Positions 9,801-18,133 of a stretch of DNA of 64,000 bases are shown here, piece after piece. The notes beneath the pieces are model-generated. The model worked only from the letters and a program-made list of their open reading frames with translations. It made no database searches and was not told where the DNA came from. This stretch comes from Microbacterium croceum (lineage in GTDB: Bacteria > Actinomycetota > Actinomycetes > Actinomycetales > Microbacteriaceae), in the NCBI RefSeq assembly GCF_023091245.1, contig NZ_JAHWXN010000002.1, forward strand, positions 654,994 through 718,993. The letters run 5' to 3'. Every line of letters begins with the position of its first letter. Positions within the stretch are counted from its first letter, which is position 1. The position numbers and the translations under genes are program-made.

Positions 9801-12545
9801 CGCACCCGCCGCGAGCGTTCCGCGAAGGGCCAGGATGCCGTCGTCAGGTCCGTCGACCGTGACCGACGAGGTGTCGGACTCCGGCGCACCGGTGAGGGTC
9901 GCGTCGTCCAGCACATCGCTGAGGTCGTCATCGCGGAGCACGTCGACCACGGTCGCGCCGGTGTTGGTCACGACGATCGTGTAGGTGAGCTCGGTGCCCG
10001 TGCGCACCGGCGTCTCCGACGCCTCGACCGACTTGGTGTACGTCACGCCCGTGATGGGAGTGGTCGTGCAGTTCGGTGCCTCGTCGTCCGTGGGGACGCA
10101 GACGCCATCCGTCGGAGGAGTCTCACCGGGCTCCAGCAGGAAGTTCGATGCGACGCTGTCGCCGCGCTCGTCATCCGGCAGCACCGTCACGGTGTAGCTG
10201 ACCGTGGAGGTCTGTCCGACCGGCACCGATCCCGTGACAGAGATCTGCGCGCCGTCCCGCACGACCGTCAACCCGTCCGATCCGGTCGGCTCGGTCGTGA
10301 CCGCCGCGTCGTCGAGCACGTAGGTGAGGTCGTCGATCGCGTCGACCGCGGCCGGCGACTGTCCGTCGTTGTCGAAGAACAGCGTGTAGGTGATCGTGGA
10401 ACCGGCCACGACCGGGTCGGACGATGCCTGGGCCGTCTTCCACTGGGTCAGCAGCGCGCCGGGAACCTGCACCCGGTCGCAGCTCTGGGCGCCGGGGGCC
10501 GTGTCGTCTTCCGGGATGCACGCGAGGTTGCGGAGGATCTGGTCCCCTTCACCGGTGTAGGTCACCGAGTACGTGATGGTGGCCTGCTCGCCCGCGGCGA
10601 GCGCGCCACTCCACTCCAGCGTGTCGCCGTCGCGCGTGGCCGTGCCGACATCCGCGGTCAGCGACGCATCGTCGAACGTCGCGTCGTCGAGCACCTCGCT
10701 GAGGTCGTCGGACGCGGTCGCGGGGGCAGCCGCGGTGTAGTCGCCGGGGCCCGCGTTGCGGACGACGACCGTGAAGGTCGCCTGCTCACCGATCTCGGGG
10801 AGCTCCGAAGTGTCGACGGACTTGTCGATGGTCAGCCGCGGGAGGTCGAACTCCTCGATCGCACAGGGCTGGCCGGTCGCGTCGTCGACGCCGCCGGTTG
10901 CCGGGTCGCACGTCGGGGGCGTCGTGATCTCGGGGTCGTTCGGCACCCAGGTCACGTTGGCGACCTCGCCATCGCCGCCGCTCTGCAGCGTGACGCTATA
11001 GGTGATGTCGACCGATTCGCCGACGCCGAGGGCGCCGGACCAGGAGATCAGCGGAGCCTGGTAGCCCAGAGACCCGGCCCGTGTGGCGGCGGCATCTGCG
11101 TTGTACGTGGCATCGTCCAGCACACCGGACAGGTCATCGAAGACCACAGCCGGGTTGTCGGCGGTGTACGCGCCGGCCCCCGTGTTGGTGGCTGTCACCG
11201 TGTAGGTCACGACATCGCCGGGACGCGCATCAGCCGTGGCATCCGAGGTCTTCGCGACCGAGAGTGCGAGGGCGCAGGATTCGGCGTTGGCCTCATCGTT
11301 CTCCGGGTTCAGGTCGGCCTCGTTCCCGTCCACGGAAGCGGTGTTGACGACGCAGGCCGGCGGGTTCACATCGGTGTCGACCTCGATCGTGAATGTGGTC
11401 GACTGACCGACCCCGAGCCGGGCACCGCTCACCGTCACGGTGTTCCCCGACACGGTCGACGAGACATCGCCGGTCACGGTCGGGTTGCTCAGGCCTGCAG
11501 GCAGCGCGTCGGTCACGGTCCAGCCGCTGGAGACACCGGCCCCGTTGTTCGTGACGGTGATGTCGTAGCCGATGCGGTCACCCGTGGTGAAGGTCGCAGG
11601 ACCCGTCTTCTCGATGGACAGGTCGGCCGGGAGCCCCGGGATCGCTGTACCGTCGTTGCCGTTCGACGGCGGGCCCGACACCAGTGGCAAGACGGTGATG
11701 GTCGGCGAGGGGGACGCACCGTTCGTGATGCGGATCTGTGCGATGCTTCCGGTGCTGTTGTTCGAGAACCCCAGGTTGCCGTTGCCGAACTTCCAGGCCG
11801 CTCCCCACGCCCCGCCGAGACCGCCGGGGATCACGCCCCGGAACCTCAGCACGGCACCGTTGCTGGGGTCGATCCGGATCAGAGTTCCCGCGGGCTGAGA
11901 GGCGTTGTAGTCGACGGCCCAGAGGAAGCCGTCGAGGAACTCCATGTCGGCGATCGTGTAGTCGGTGGCGGCGATGGTGAACGCCGCCGTGATCACGCCG
12001 GTCGTGGTCGTGGCATAGACGATGCGGGAGTTCGCTGCGGTGCCGTTGGTCGTGTAGAGCCGGCCGTCAGCCGGGTTGAACGCACCCGACCACTGAGCGA
12101 TCGGGTAGGTGGAGTTTCCGACGCGTGTGACGCGACCTTCTTGTCCGACGCGGACCACGGCATTCGCAGGAATTCCTCCGCTGATCGCCTGGATGCTGGC
12201 GCCGTAGATGTAGTTGTCGTTCGTGTTGAAGCTGATGGCGTTGTAGTTTCCGGACGCGACAGCAGGGCCTTCAGCGGTGAACGAATAGGCGCCGTCGCCC
12301 GACGTCTCTGATCGGAACAGGCCGGTCGGATCGCCTGCGACTCGCGACTGCGCGACGAAGACGGTCGGCGAACTCGGGTCGAACGCATCCCCTGGCGCAG
12401 CCTGCGCTGGCACCGCCGTCGCCACGTTCAGGCCGACGAGCGTCGCGACCGCCAGACTTCCTGCGGCGACCGCTGCCAGCGATCTGCGCAACCGTCCGTG
12501 TGCCTGCGGCGCGCGCCGTCTCCAGCGAGTGCTGTCCGTGTTCAT
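6882..12545 (-). CDS. Giant repetitive wall-anchored surface protein (LAFTG sorting signal)
   Basis: A 1887-residue secreted protein. Its long signal peptide has a probable cut after AQA at residue 49. Residues about 55-300 look like a propeller-type domain of the DUF6923 kind (inferred from YNAISFNTNDNYIYG and AFNPADGRLYTTNG). From about residue 306 there are twelve DUF11/CARDB-like beta modules of roughly 120-135 residues. The first is canonical; the other eleven carry a variant core, DDLxxVLDDA(T/S)YN. The C-terminus has LAFTG near residue 1845, a membrane helix and an RRR tail: an LAxTG signal read by class E sortases. It is probably a long stalk presenting the N-terminal head. It is monocistronic, ends at a strong hairpin, and lies beside an AraC regulator. 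Confidence 0.88.
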   Translation of the reverse strand: MNTDSTRWRRRAPQAHGRLRRSLAAVAAGSLAVATLVGLNVATAVPAQAAPGDAFDPSSPTVFVAQSRVAGDPTGLFRSETSGDGAYSFTAEGPAVASGNYNAISFNTNDNYIYGASIQAISGGIPANAVVRVGQEGRVTRVGNSTYPIAQWSGAFNPADGRLYTTNGTAANSRIVYATTTTGVITAAFTIAATDYTIADMEFLDGFLWAVDYNASQPAGTLIRIDPSNGAVLRFRGVIPGGLGGAWGAAWKFGNGNLGFSNNSTGSIAQIRITNGASPSPTITVLPLVSGPPSNGNDGTAIPGLPADLSIEKTGPATFTTGDRIGYDITVTNNGAGVSSGWTVTDALPAGLSNPTVTGDVSSTVSGNTVTVSGARLGVGQSTTFTIEVDTDVNPPACVVNTASVDGNEADLNPENDEANAESCALALSVAKTSDATADARPGDVVTYTVTATNTGAGAYTADNPAVVFDDLSGVLDDATYNADAAATRAGSLGYQAPLISWSGALGVGESVDITYSVTLQSGGDGEVANVTWVPNDPEITTPPTCDPATGGVDDATGQPCAIEEFDLPRLTIDKSVDTSELPEIGEQATFTVVVRNAGPGDYTAAAPATASDDLSEVLDDATFDDASLTADVGTATRDGDTLEWSGALAAGEQATITYSVTYTGEGDQILRNLACIPEDDTAPGAQSCDRVQVPGALLTQWKTAQASSDPVVAGSTITYTLFFDNDGQSPAAVDAIDDLTYVLDDAAVTTEPTGSDGLTVVRDGAQISVTGSVPVGQTSTVSYTVTVLPDDERGDSVASNFLLEPGETPPTDGVCVPTDDEAPNCTTTPITGVTYTKSVEASETPVRTGTELTYTIVVTNTGATVVDVLRDDDLSDVLDDATLTGAPESDTSSVTVDGPDDGILALRGTLAAGATAEVTYTVTVNAVGDRGNNVSSNFLVPPGTPPAGPCDPESAQCTVTPIQGYTVAKSSDSDTTTPGAVVTYTVTVTNVGAVDYTDAEPASFEDDLSGVLDDATYNDDVSAGGTVDGSTLTWAGPLAAGASTTVTYSVTVNDPTTGDSILGNVVVPSDPTGECLPDECGTTTPVSSFTVAKSADTATVMAGDVVTYTVVVTNTGQVDYTDAAPASFEDDLTAVLDDATYNDDVSAGGSVAENTLTWSGALAIGDTVTVTYSVTVNDPLTGDQELVNAVVPSAPGGSCDPEAECATQTEVASYTVSKESDSATVRPGGVVTYTVTVTNTGEVAYTADEPASFEDDLSGVLDDAVYNDDASNGATVSGSTLTWSGALAVGATVTVTYSVTVDDPITGDFTLRNAVTPSGPGGSCDEVCETNTPVGSYRVVKSTTSTEVVPGDVVEYTIEVTNIGQVAYTEDAPASFADDLSAVLDDATYNADATSTSGTGVTYTAPQLGWSGALGIGETVTITYSVTVNDPASGDRRLDNTVVTPPGSGANCAEGSTDPACVANVPAASYSVAKSASASQVLPGDTVTYTVTVTNTGEVAYTDENPASFEDDLSRVLDDASYNGDVSEGGEVADGTLTWSGALAVGETVEVTYSVTVDDPIRGDFSLRNVVAPSAPGGECIEGECITDTPVASYAVAKSADMQDVVLGGVVTYTVTVENIGQVPYTADAPASFIDDLSGVLDDATYNDDATSGAEVSGTALTWEGPLEIGESVSITYSVTVNQPATGDGNLRNAVTGDGPGGGCSTEGGCVTETPIASYRVTKDVSSTRATIGDRVTFTITVTNTGQVAYTDERPASFTDDLATSLAVGTYNGDATNGAEYERPVLSWAGAVGVGESVTVTYSVTLRSTGEIRNVVVTPDGSGANCSTGSTDEDCDTTTIVVPPGLAFTGGAPWIAGGVAGAALLALGLWLFARRRAENAAALQES

Positions 12546-12565
12546 TTCTCTCCCCGTGCGTCTGC

Positions 12566-12587
12566 TTCTCGGCGCAGGCGCCGAGAA
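12566..12587 (-). promoter_or_regulatory. Leader hairpin and upstream -10 of the giant surface protein gene
   Basis: A perfect 10-base inverted repeat (12566-12575 with 12578-12587, two-base loop) lies in the untranslated leader, 20 bases before the ATG. Upstream of it TATATC (12600-12595 on the minus strand) is a good -10, but the expected -35 position reads CAACCT, a weak match. A weak -35 suits an activator-dependent promoter. The leader hairpin could stabilise the message or limit access to the ribosome site. Confidence 0.45.
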
Positions 12588-12647
12588 CTCATCCGATATA
12601 CCGCCACGCCGGAGCCTAGGTTGAGAGCGCTATCAGCGAACATCGCC

Positions 12648-12691
12648 CTGCGCGAAACGTGACATCCTGCAGGAGGATCTGCGCGAAACGT
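12648..12691. promoter_or_regulatory. Direct repeats, candidate AraC-type operators
   Basis: A 13-base sequence, CTGCGCGAAACGT, occurs exactly twice, at 12648-12660 and 12679-12691. The start-to-start spacing is 31 bases, close to three helical turns. A third core, GCGCGAAA, follows at 12714-12721 inside the end of the AraC gene. The repeats lie upstream of the -10 of the giant surface protein gene, in the usual activator zone. The adjacent AraC-family gene makes it the obvious candidate regulator (inference). Confidence 0.5.
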
Positions 12692-12705
12692 TCCGCGTGC
12701 GCTCT

Positions 12706-12740
12706 CGCGCTCAGCGCGAAAGCGCGTCGCGCTGAGCGCG
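12706..12740 (-). terminator. Hairpin overlapping the stop of the AraC-type gene
   Basis: A perfect 13-base inverted repeat (12706-12718 with 12728-12740, nine-base loop) spans the stop codon at 12711-12713. It would end transcription of the minus-strand regulator gene and keep it apart from the giant surface protein promoter just downstream. There is no U-tract. Confidence 0.6.
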
Positions 12741-13634
12741 ATGCAGCGACTGCCTGGTCCCGAAGCCGGTCAGCTGTGCGACGGTCGCCAACGGCAGACC
12801 GGGGTTGCGATTCTTCAGATCCGCGGCCGCCTTGAGTCGGATGGCGCGAAGCTCCCGCGAGAAGGTCGTGCCATGCTCGCTCAGGGCGGACTGCACGGTG
12901 CGCACCGAGACGCCGAGTGCCTCGGCCACACCCGCGACGGAGAGGCGCGGCGAGGAGTAGTCGCGCAGGATGAAGCGCATCACGGAATCGAACAGCTGCG
13001 GACGCGTGACCGGTTCGCCCACCACCGTCGCCACGAGGGTACGCGCGACCTCGCACGCGGCATCCTCAAGGGGCGACACGACTCCGTCCGGCTCATCCGC
13101 CTCGATCGCGCAGAACGACTTGACGAAGCTCGTCAGGGGACGCAAGGTCTCCTCGCTCGGAGGCTGTTCGCCCACCCGATCGAAATCGACCTGCCGCCCA
13201 CCCGACAGTGCGTCCTCGTCGAGGGAGATGAACACGAGCTCCGTCGGCATCGTCGCCTCGAATGTGACGGTCGCGCCGCCCGGAGGGATGACGAACCACG
13301 ATGGCTCGCGCACGATGACAGGACCCTCCGATGCGACCGTGAAACCGGGAGCCTCGGCCACGATGACCACGACCCTGCTCCGCGACAGCTCGTCGCGCGG
13401 CCATTCCAGCGTCGCCGGCGGAAGCTGCACGTGGGCGAAGGTGTAGCGACCGATGTGCACGAGGTTGGCGCGCAGCATCGCGTGCTCGTCGCGCACAGAG
13501 GTGAAGCCGAAGTTCGCCGACGACAGATAGGCGCTGAGCGCCTTCGCGTGCAGAAGTCGTTCCCGCCCGGCGATGCGGAACTTCATCAGCTCCAAGGCGC
13601 CTCGATCGGCTGCGGTCGAGCGTCGGCGTCGCAT
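12711..13634 (-). CDS. AraC-family transcriptional regulator
   Basis: A 307-residue regulator with an N-terminal cupin-like AraC ligand domain and a C-terminal double helix-turn-helix. The second half shows LSVAGVAEALGVSVRTVQSALSE and, near the end, PLATVAQLTGFGTRQSLHRA, the two recognition helices of the family. The start at 13634 has GAGGGAGA directly upstream. It lies immediately before, and on the same strand as, the giant surface protein gene, but a hairpin separates them. Direct repeats in that gene's promoter are candidate targets. Its inducer is unknown. Confidence 0.85.
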   Translation of the reverse strand: MRRRRSTAADRGALELMKFRIAGRERLLHAKALSAYLSSANFGFTSVRDEHAMLRANLVHIGRYTFAHVQLPPATLEWPRDELSRSRVVVIVAEAPGFTVASEGPVIVREPSWFVIPPGGATVTFEATMPTELVFISLDEDALSGGRQVDFDRVGEQPPSEETLRPLTSFVKSFCAIEADEPDGVVSPLEDAACEVARTLVATVVGEPVTRPQLFDSVMRFILRDYSSPRLSVAGVAEALGVSVRTVQSALSEHGTTFSRELRAIRLKAAADLKNRNPGLPLATVAQLTGFGTRQSLHRAQRDALSR

Positions 13635-13726
13635 GCTCTCCCTCTCGTCGCGCGAAGCTGGCAGTCATCACCACCCTATCCACGAGCTTCCGAGGGCTTC
13701 AACTCGGCGCCGGCGGGTACGCGGCG

Positions 13727-14548
13727 TCAGCGGGGAAGGCGGAGGAAGCCGTCTGCGCCGGGGCGCAGAGCGGCCCTCTGCAGCGCCTCTTCGCCCGCGC
13801 GGCGTCCTTCCGCGATGAGAAGCGGCACATCGCGCATCGTCCACTGCGCGCGCCGCTGCATCTCGGGCTGGATCAGCAGCACCGACTCGTCGGCGGCGAG
13901 CGCAGCCGTGCGGGTCACGGTCCTCATCATGCGCACGTTCTCCCACTTGGCATGGAGCCGCACCACGATGACGCGCTCCGCACCGAGGGCGCGCGCAGCC
14001 ACCACAGGGACGTTGTCGATCATCCCGCCATCGACGAGCAGCATCCCCTCGTGGCGCACCGGCGGCAGCAGTCCCGGCACGGCGATCGTCGATCGCAGTG
14101 CCGTGCTCAACGGGCCGCGGTCGAGGATGACACCTTCACGCGTGCGCAGGTTCGTCGCATAGGCGCCGAAGACACGAGGGAGATCCTCGATCGATGGATC
14201 AGCGCCGAAGATGCGGTGCACTGCTTCTCGCGTCGCAACGGTATCGAGGAGCCCCCACCGCGCAGTGTTCGTCCACCGCGCGATCTGGCGCCACCGGAAT
14301 GCCCGAGCCGCCCGCTCGATCGCGTCGACGGAGAACCCGGCCGCATAGGCCGCGGCGACCAGGGCACCCGAGCTCGTCCCGACCGCGATCCCCGGACGGA
14401 TGCCGCGCTCGGCGAGCACCTGCAGCACGCCGACGTGCGCGGCCCCGAACGCGCCGCCACCGCTGAGCACGAGGCCCAGTCCGCGGTCGTCACCGGAGCT
14501 GTCGCGCACGCCATCGCGGCGCGCGGCGGATCCGTCGTCAGGCATCAT
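13727..14548 (-). CDS. Patatin-like phospholipase / acyl hydrolase
   Basis: A 273-residue cytoplasmic patatin-family hydrolase. Oxyanion-hole glycines are in LSGGGAFGAAHVG (residues 29-40), the nucleophile is Ser59 in GTSSG, and the partner Asp173 is in VDGGMIDN. This Ser-Asp dyad cleaves acyl esters of lipids. The start at 14548 is chosen because the frame upstream is arginine-rich and poor in ribosome-site matches; a GTG at 14557 is the alternative. No partner is visible next to it and the physiological lipid is unknown. Confidence 0.85.
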   Translation of the reverse strand: MMPDDGSAARRDGVRDSSGDDRGLGLVLSGGGAFGAAHVGVLQVLAERGIRPGIAVGTSSGALVAAAYAAGFSVDAIERAARAFRWRQIARWTNTARWGLLDTVATREAVHRIFGADPSIEDLPRVFGAYATNLRTREGVILDRGPLSTALRSTIAVPGLLPPVRHEGMLLVDGGMIDNVPVVAARALGAERVIVVRLHAKWENVRMMRTVTRTAALAADESVLLIQPEMQRRAQWTMRDVPLLIAEGRRAGEEALQRAALRPGADGFLRLPR

Positions 14549-14571
14549 GTCGTTCACCCTACGACGCGATC

Positions 14572-14589
14572 CTCGGGGCTTCCCCCGAG
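14572..14589 (-). terminator. Weak hairpin between glutamate decarboxylase and patatin genes
   Basis: A 7-base stem (CTCGGGG with CCCCGAG, four-base loop) lies 48 bases past the decarboxylase stop and just before the patatin gene. It may end the decarboxylase message, but it is short and has no U-tract. Confidence 0.3.
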
Positions 14590-14636
14590 CGATCGTCGGC
14601 ACCGTGGATCTCTCCCGGCGGCTGCGCGCACAGGCG

Positions 14637-16043
14637 TCAGTGGTGGAAGTGCGACCCGTTGGCGCTGTCGGGCAACGGCGTGGTCAACGATTCGAGGAAC
14701 TCGACCTCGCCACGGATGTCGGCCAGCAGCGCCGTGGCGAGGTCGCGGCTGAGCCCGACCTTGACCACGATGCGCTGCAGCACGACATCGGCCAGGTCAT
14801 CCGCCATGGGATACGCGGGCACGAGCCACCCCTTCATGCGCAGACGGTCAGCGAGGTCGTAGAGGGTCCAGATGTCGGTGTGGCCCTGCTTCAACACCCA
14901 CGCGAACACCGGGATCGTGTCGCCGGTGCTCACGAGCTCGAACGGACCGATCTTCGCGATCTCACTCGAGAGGTAGGTGGCGACGTCGATCGAGTTCTGC
15001 TGCACCGCCCGATAGCCCTCGAACCCGAGGCGCAGGAACTGGTAGTACTGCAGCAGCACCTGGGCGCCAGGGCGCGAGAAGTTCAACGCGAGGGTCGGCA
15101 TGTCGCCCCCGAGGTAGCTGACGTGGAAGATCATGCTCTCGGGCAGCGCCGCGGTGTTGCGCCACACGACCCAGCCCACGCCCGGGTAGACCAGACCGTA
15201 CTTGTGCCCCGATGTCGAGATCGAGTTGACCCGGTCGAGCTGGAAATCCCACACCAGATCGGGCTGGCAGAACGGCGCCACCATGGCACCGGATGCGCCG
15301 TCGATGTGGATCTTCACGTCGAGTCCGGTCTTCGCCTGGATCTCGTCGAGCTTCTTCGCGATCGCGATGGTGTCGTCATAGAGACCGGTGAAGGTCTGCC
15401 CGAGGATGGAGACCACGCCGATCGTGTTCTCGTCGACGTAATCCTCCAGATCGTGACCGTCGAGGGTGATGTGCTCCCGCGTGACGGGAACGTAGCGCGG
15501 CTCCACATCCCAGTAGTTGCAGAACTTCTCCCACACCACCTGCACGGCCGCCGACATGATCAGGTTCGGCTTCTCGGTCGACTTGCCCTCGGCCCTGCGC
15601 TTCTCTTGCCACAGCCGCTTGAGCGCGAGTCCCGCCAGCATGCACGCCTCCGACGACCCGATCGTCGAGGTGCCGATCGTGTCGTCCTTGTCCGGCACGT
15701 TCCACAGGTCAGCGAGGATGCGCCAGCACCGGTCCTCGATCGCCGCCGTAGCGGGGTACTCGTCCTTGTCGATCATGTTCTTGTCGGCGGCTTCGAGATA
15801 CAGCCTCTTCGCCTCGTCATCCATCCAGGTGCCGACGAACGTCGCGAGATTCAGCCGCGAATTGCCGTCGAGGATCGACTCGTCGTGCACGATCTGATAC
15901 GCCGTCTCCGGCAGACTCGGCCCCGCCGGCAGCGTGAACCTGTCGAACTCGGTGGCCTCTCCCGGACGGACGAAGACCGGGTTGATGCTCAGAGTGGGGT
16001 CGAGGTTGGTCGACTGGCGGGCCTTGCTGGTGTTCGCGGTCAC
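14637..16043 (-). CDS. gadB: Glutamate decarboxylase
   Basis: A 468-residue PLP enzyme that converts L-glutamate to GABA and CO2, consuming a proton (acid resistance). It matches the bacterial GadA/GadB family along its length. HIDGASGAMVAPF (His247, Asp248) stacks and binds PLP, STSGHKYGLVYPG holds the Schiff-base Lys281, and the C-terminus ends in a histidine-rich SHFHH tail like that used for pH gating. No glutamate/GABA antiporter gene is adjacent. GABA could feed the dehydrogenase and aminotransferase genes of the polyamine island, but that link is inference. Confidence 0.93.
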   Translation of the reverse strand: MTANTSKARQSTNLDPTLSINPVFVRPGEATEFDRFTLPAGPSLPETAYQIVHDESILDGNSRLNLATFVGTWMDDEAKRLYLEAADKNMIDKDEYPATAAIEDRCWRILADLWNVPDKDDTIGTSTIGSSEACMLAGLALKRLWQEKRRAEGKSTEKPNLIMSAAVQVVWEKFCNYWDVEPRYVPVTREHITLDGHDLEDYVDENTIGVVSILGQTFTGLYDDTIAIAKKLDEIQAKTGLDVKIHIDGASGAMVAPFCQPDLVWDFQLDRVNSISTSGHKYGLVYPGVGWVVWRNTAALPESMIFHVSYLGGDMPTLALNFSRPGAQVLLQYYQFLRLGFEGYRAVQQNSIDVATYLSSEIAKIGPFELVSTGDTIPVFAWVLKQGHTDIWTLYDLADRLRMKGWLVPAYPMADDLADVVLQRIVVKVGLSRDLATALLADIRGEVEFLESLTTPLPDSANGSHFHH

Positions 16044-16134
16044 GTGTCGCTCCTCCGGATCGTCGGGGCGGATACGTCAGCGGATCGCCCTCAGGACAGC
16101 CTGACTCCGAACGTACCCCAGAGAAGGACCGCCG

Positions 16135-17139
16135 CTAGCTGTGCAGCCGGCGCAGTGTGGTGCGGAGACGGCGGCGGATGAACCGCTGAGACATCACCGC
16201 GTCCATGCCCCGATAACCGCGCGGAACGGCTTCCGCGAGCATGAGCATGCACAGGTAGGCGTCGTACAGCGCCAAGCGGGTGCGCTGGTCTTCGTCGAAG
16301 GTCCATTCCCGTCCTCCGGCGCGCGCATAGGCGACGTTGAACGCGACGTCCTCTGCCGGTTCGCGGAACAGCGACGTCGATACCAGCTCGGCCAGGGGAT
16401 CCCCCCAGAACATCCGCTCGCCGTCGATCAGCCCCGTCAGACGGGCCGCGTCGCCGTCGTGAGCCGCGAACACATTGCCGTCCCAGAGGTCGAAATGCAC
16501 CAGCGTCGGCTCGGACACCTCGTCGAGCAGGGCGGAGTGGCGCCGGACCGTCGAGCGGAGGAGCTCTTCGGACGGGCCGATACGCACCCGGTACCGCACG
16601 ATGTCCGACACGGCCGCGTCCCAGATGCGGCTGAAGGCCTCACTCCAGGTGTCGCCCCGCAGGGAGTCGCGGTCGCCGGGGCGGTCGTAGCCGAAAGACT
16701 CGCCCCGTACCTCGTGCAGCCGCGCGACGGCCGTGCCGAGTTCTGCTCGCACCGCGGTGAGCCCCTGGGGCGTCAGGTCGCTCCCGATGCGCTGGAGCGG
16801 TGCGCCGTCGAGGAACGACAGGACAATCACATCGCGATCGATCAGACGGCGGGTGAAGTCCTCGGCGAGCACCGCCGGAACGGGCGCTCGTCCCGCTGCA
16901 CGCGCGTAGTACGACACTTCGGAACGCATCAGCGCATGTTCGTAAGCCAGGCGTGGGAGATCGTCCGGGGGCGCCACCTTCACCACGACCTGCGCGCCGT
17001 CCGCGAGCGCGACGCGATAGGCCGCGTTGTACGTGCCGTCCGCGAGCTCGTCGACACCGGCGACCGGGGCGCCGAGATGGTGCTCCACGAGCCCGGTGAC
17101 GACCGGGGTCGGGACGGGCGCCTTCGTCCTGCTGTGCAT
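16135..17139 (-). CDS. Phosphotransferase enzyme family protein (APH-like kinase)
   Basis: A 334-residue eukaryotic-like small-molecule kinase of the aminoglycoside phosphotransferase fold. The ATP-binding lysine is Lys54 (VVVKVAPP), the catalytic loop is HFDLWDGN (His214, Asp216, Asn221), and the metal aspartate is Asp238 in GLIDGE. Many such chromosomal genes phosphorylate sugars, choline or other alcohols, and are not resistance genes. There is no specific evidence for a drug substrate. It stands alone between the decarboxylase and a DUF1206 gene. Confidence 0.85.
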   Translation of the reverse strand: MHSRTKAPVPTPVVTGLVEHHLGAPVAGVDELADGTYNAAYRVALADGAQVVVKVAPPDDLPRLAYEHALMRSEVSYYARAAGRAPVPAVLAEDFTRRLIDRDVIVLSFLDGAPLQRIGSDLTPQGLTAVRAELGTAVARLHEVRGESFGYDRPGDRDSLRGDTWSEAFSRIWDAAVSDIVRYRVRIGPSEELLRSTVRRHSALLDEVSEPTLVHFDLWDGNVFAAHDGDAARLTGLIDGERMFWGDPLAELVSTSLFREPAEDVAFNVAYARAGGREWTFDEDQRTRLALYDAYLCMLMLAEAVPRGYRGMDAVMSQRFIRRRLRTTLRRLHS

Positions 17140-17320
17140 GTGGCTCCTCCGGATACGCGAACTGCCGGGCTCCCCGATGCGGCGAGGCGACGGCTCTGGT
17201 CTACCAGGATGTCATCGTCGACGGTCCCGTGTTCCTCATCGAAGGAAGACCTTCCGCTCTCTGGGCAGTGGGCTGAGCTCGCCGTGGGGGCACCGACCCA
17301 CAGCATCGCCGCTCCGGATC

Positions 17321-18133
17321 TCACATCCGCGCGTAGCGGGCACGCGCGAAGCAGAACACCCCATAGAGGGCGAGGCCGGCTCCGACCGCCCACAGGATGA
17401 TGACGCCGAAGGGCAGCCCGGCCAGACTGCGCAGCGCCGCATCCAGTCCGCCGGCCTTCTCCGGGTCGTGCGTGACGGCGGCGATGACGAAGAGCACCCC
17501 GGCCACCCCGACCGCGATCCCCTTCGCGATGTAGCCGGCGATGCCGAAGGCGACGATCCCGGAACGCGCGGCCCCGGCCGGCAGCGCCAGGCTCTTCGCG
17601 AAGGCACGGGTGATCCCCCGCACGATGAACGCGACGCCGACGGCGACCACGCCGAGGCCGACGACCACCAGCAGCACGACGCCGGCAGGCACCGCCAGCA
17701 GACGCGCACTGAACGACTGCGACGACTCGGACGACTGCGACTGACCGCCGAGGGCGTAGATGAGCGCGGTCGCTCCGATCGCGAGATAGGCGGCGGCGGT
17801 GCCGAGGAACTTCGCCCGGTGCCCCCACTTCTTCGTGGAGTCCGGGTCGCGCTCGACCACGGCTTCGGCGATCTGCCAGATCGCGAGCGCGAGCAGTCCG
17901 AGCACGATCACCCACAGCAGGAGGACTCCCGCGGGCGCCTGCTGGATCTGCGCCAGCGCCCCGCCCTGGTCGGCCTCGCCACCACCCCCGCCGATCGCGA
18001 TCGAGATGGCGATGACGCCGATCAGGATGTGCAGGATGCCGAGGACGACATAGCCGATCCTCGCGAGGGTGCGGAAGGCCCGGGAATCCTGGGCCGCCGC
18101 GGCGGTGGAGGAAGCCGACGAGGAGATGTTCAT
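17321..18133 (-). CDS. DUF1206 membrane protein
   Basis: A 270-residue integral membrane protein with three repeated two-helix units, each beginning with a pattern like RIGYVVLGILHILIG, as typical of DUF1206. The role of the family is unknown. Its start overlaps the stop of the PAP2 phosphatase gene by four bases (ATGA), so the two are cotranslated. A poly-Gly/acidic loop GGGGGEADQ separates the first two helices. Confidence 0.85.
   Translation of the reverse strand: MNISSSASSTAAAAQDSRAFRTLARIGYVVLGILHILIGVIAISIAIGGGGGEADQGGALAQIQQAPAGVLLLWVIVLGLLALAIWQIAEAVVERDPDSTKKWGHRAKFLGTAAAYLAIGATALIYALGGQSQSSESSQSFSARLLAVPAGVVLLVVVGLGVVAVGVAFIVRGITRAFAKSLALPAGAARSGIVAFGIAGYIAKGIAVGVAGVLFVIAAVTHDPEKAGGLDAALRSLAGLPFGVIILWAVGAGLALYGVFCFARARYARM

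Noticed and set aside
7300..11300. Regularly repeated DNA that might be taken for a CRISPR or satellite array
   Set aside because: The period is about 370-400 bases, the frame is preserved throughout, and the repeats are protein modules of one gene.
16135..17139. APH-like kinase as an aminoglycoside resistance gene
   Set aside because: Only the general kinase fold is visible; there is no specific resistance-family signature or mobile context.
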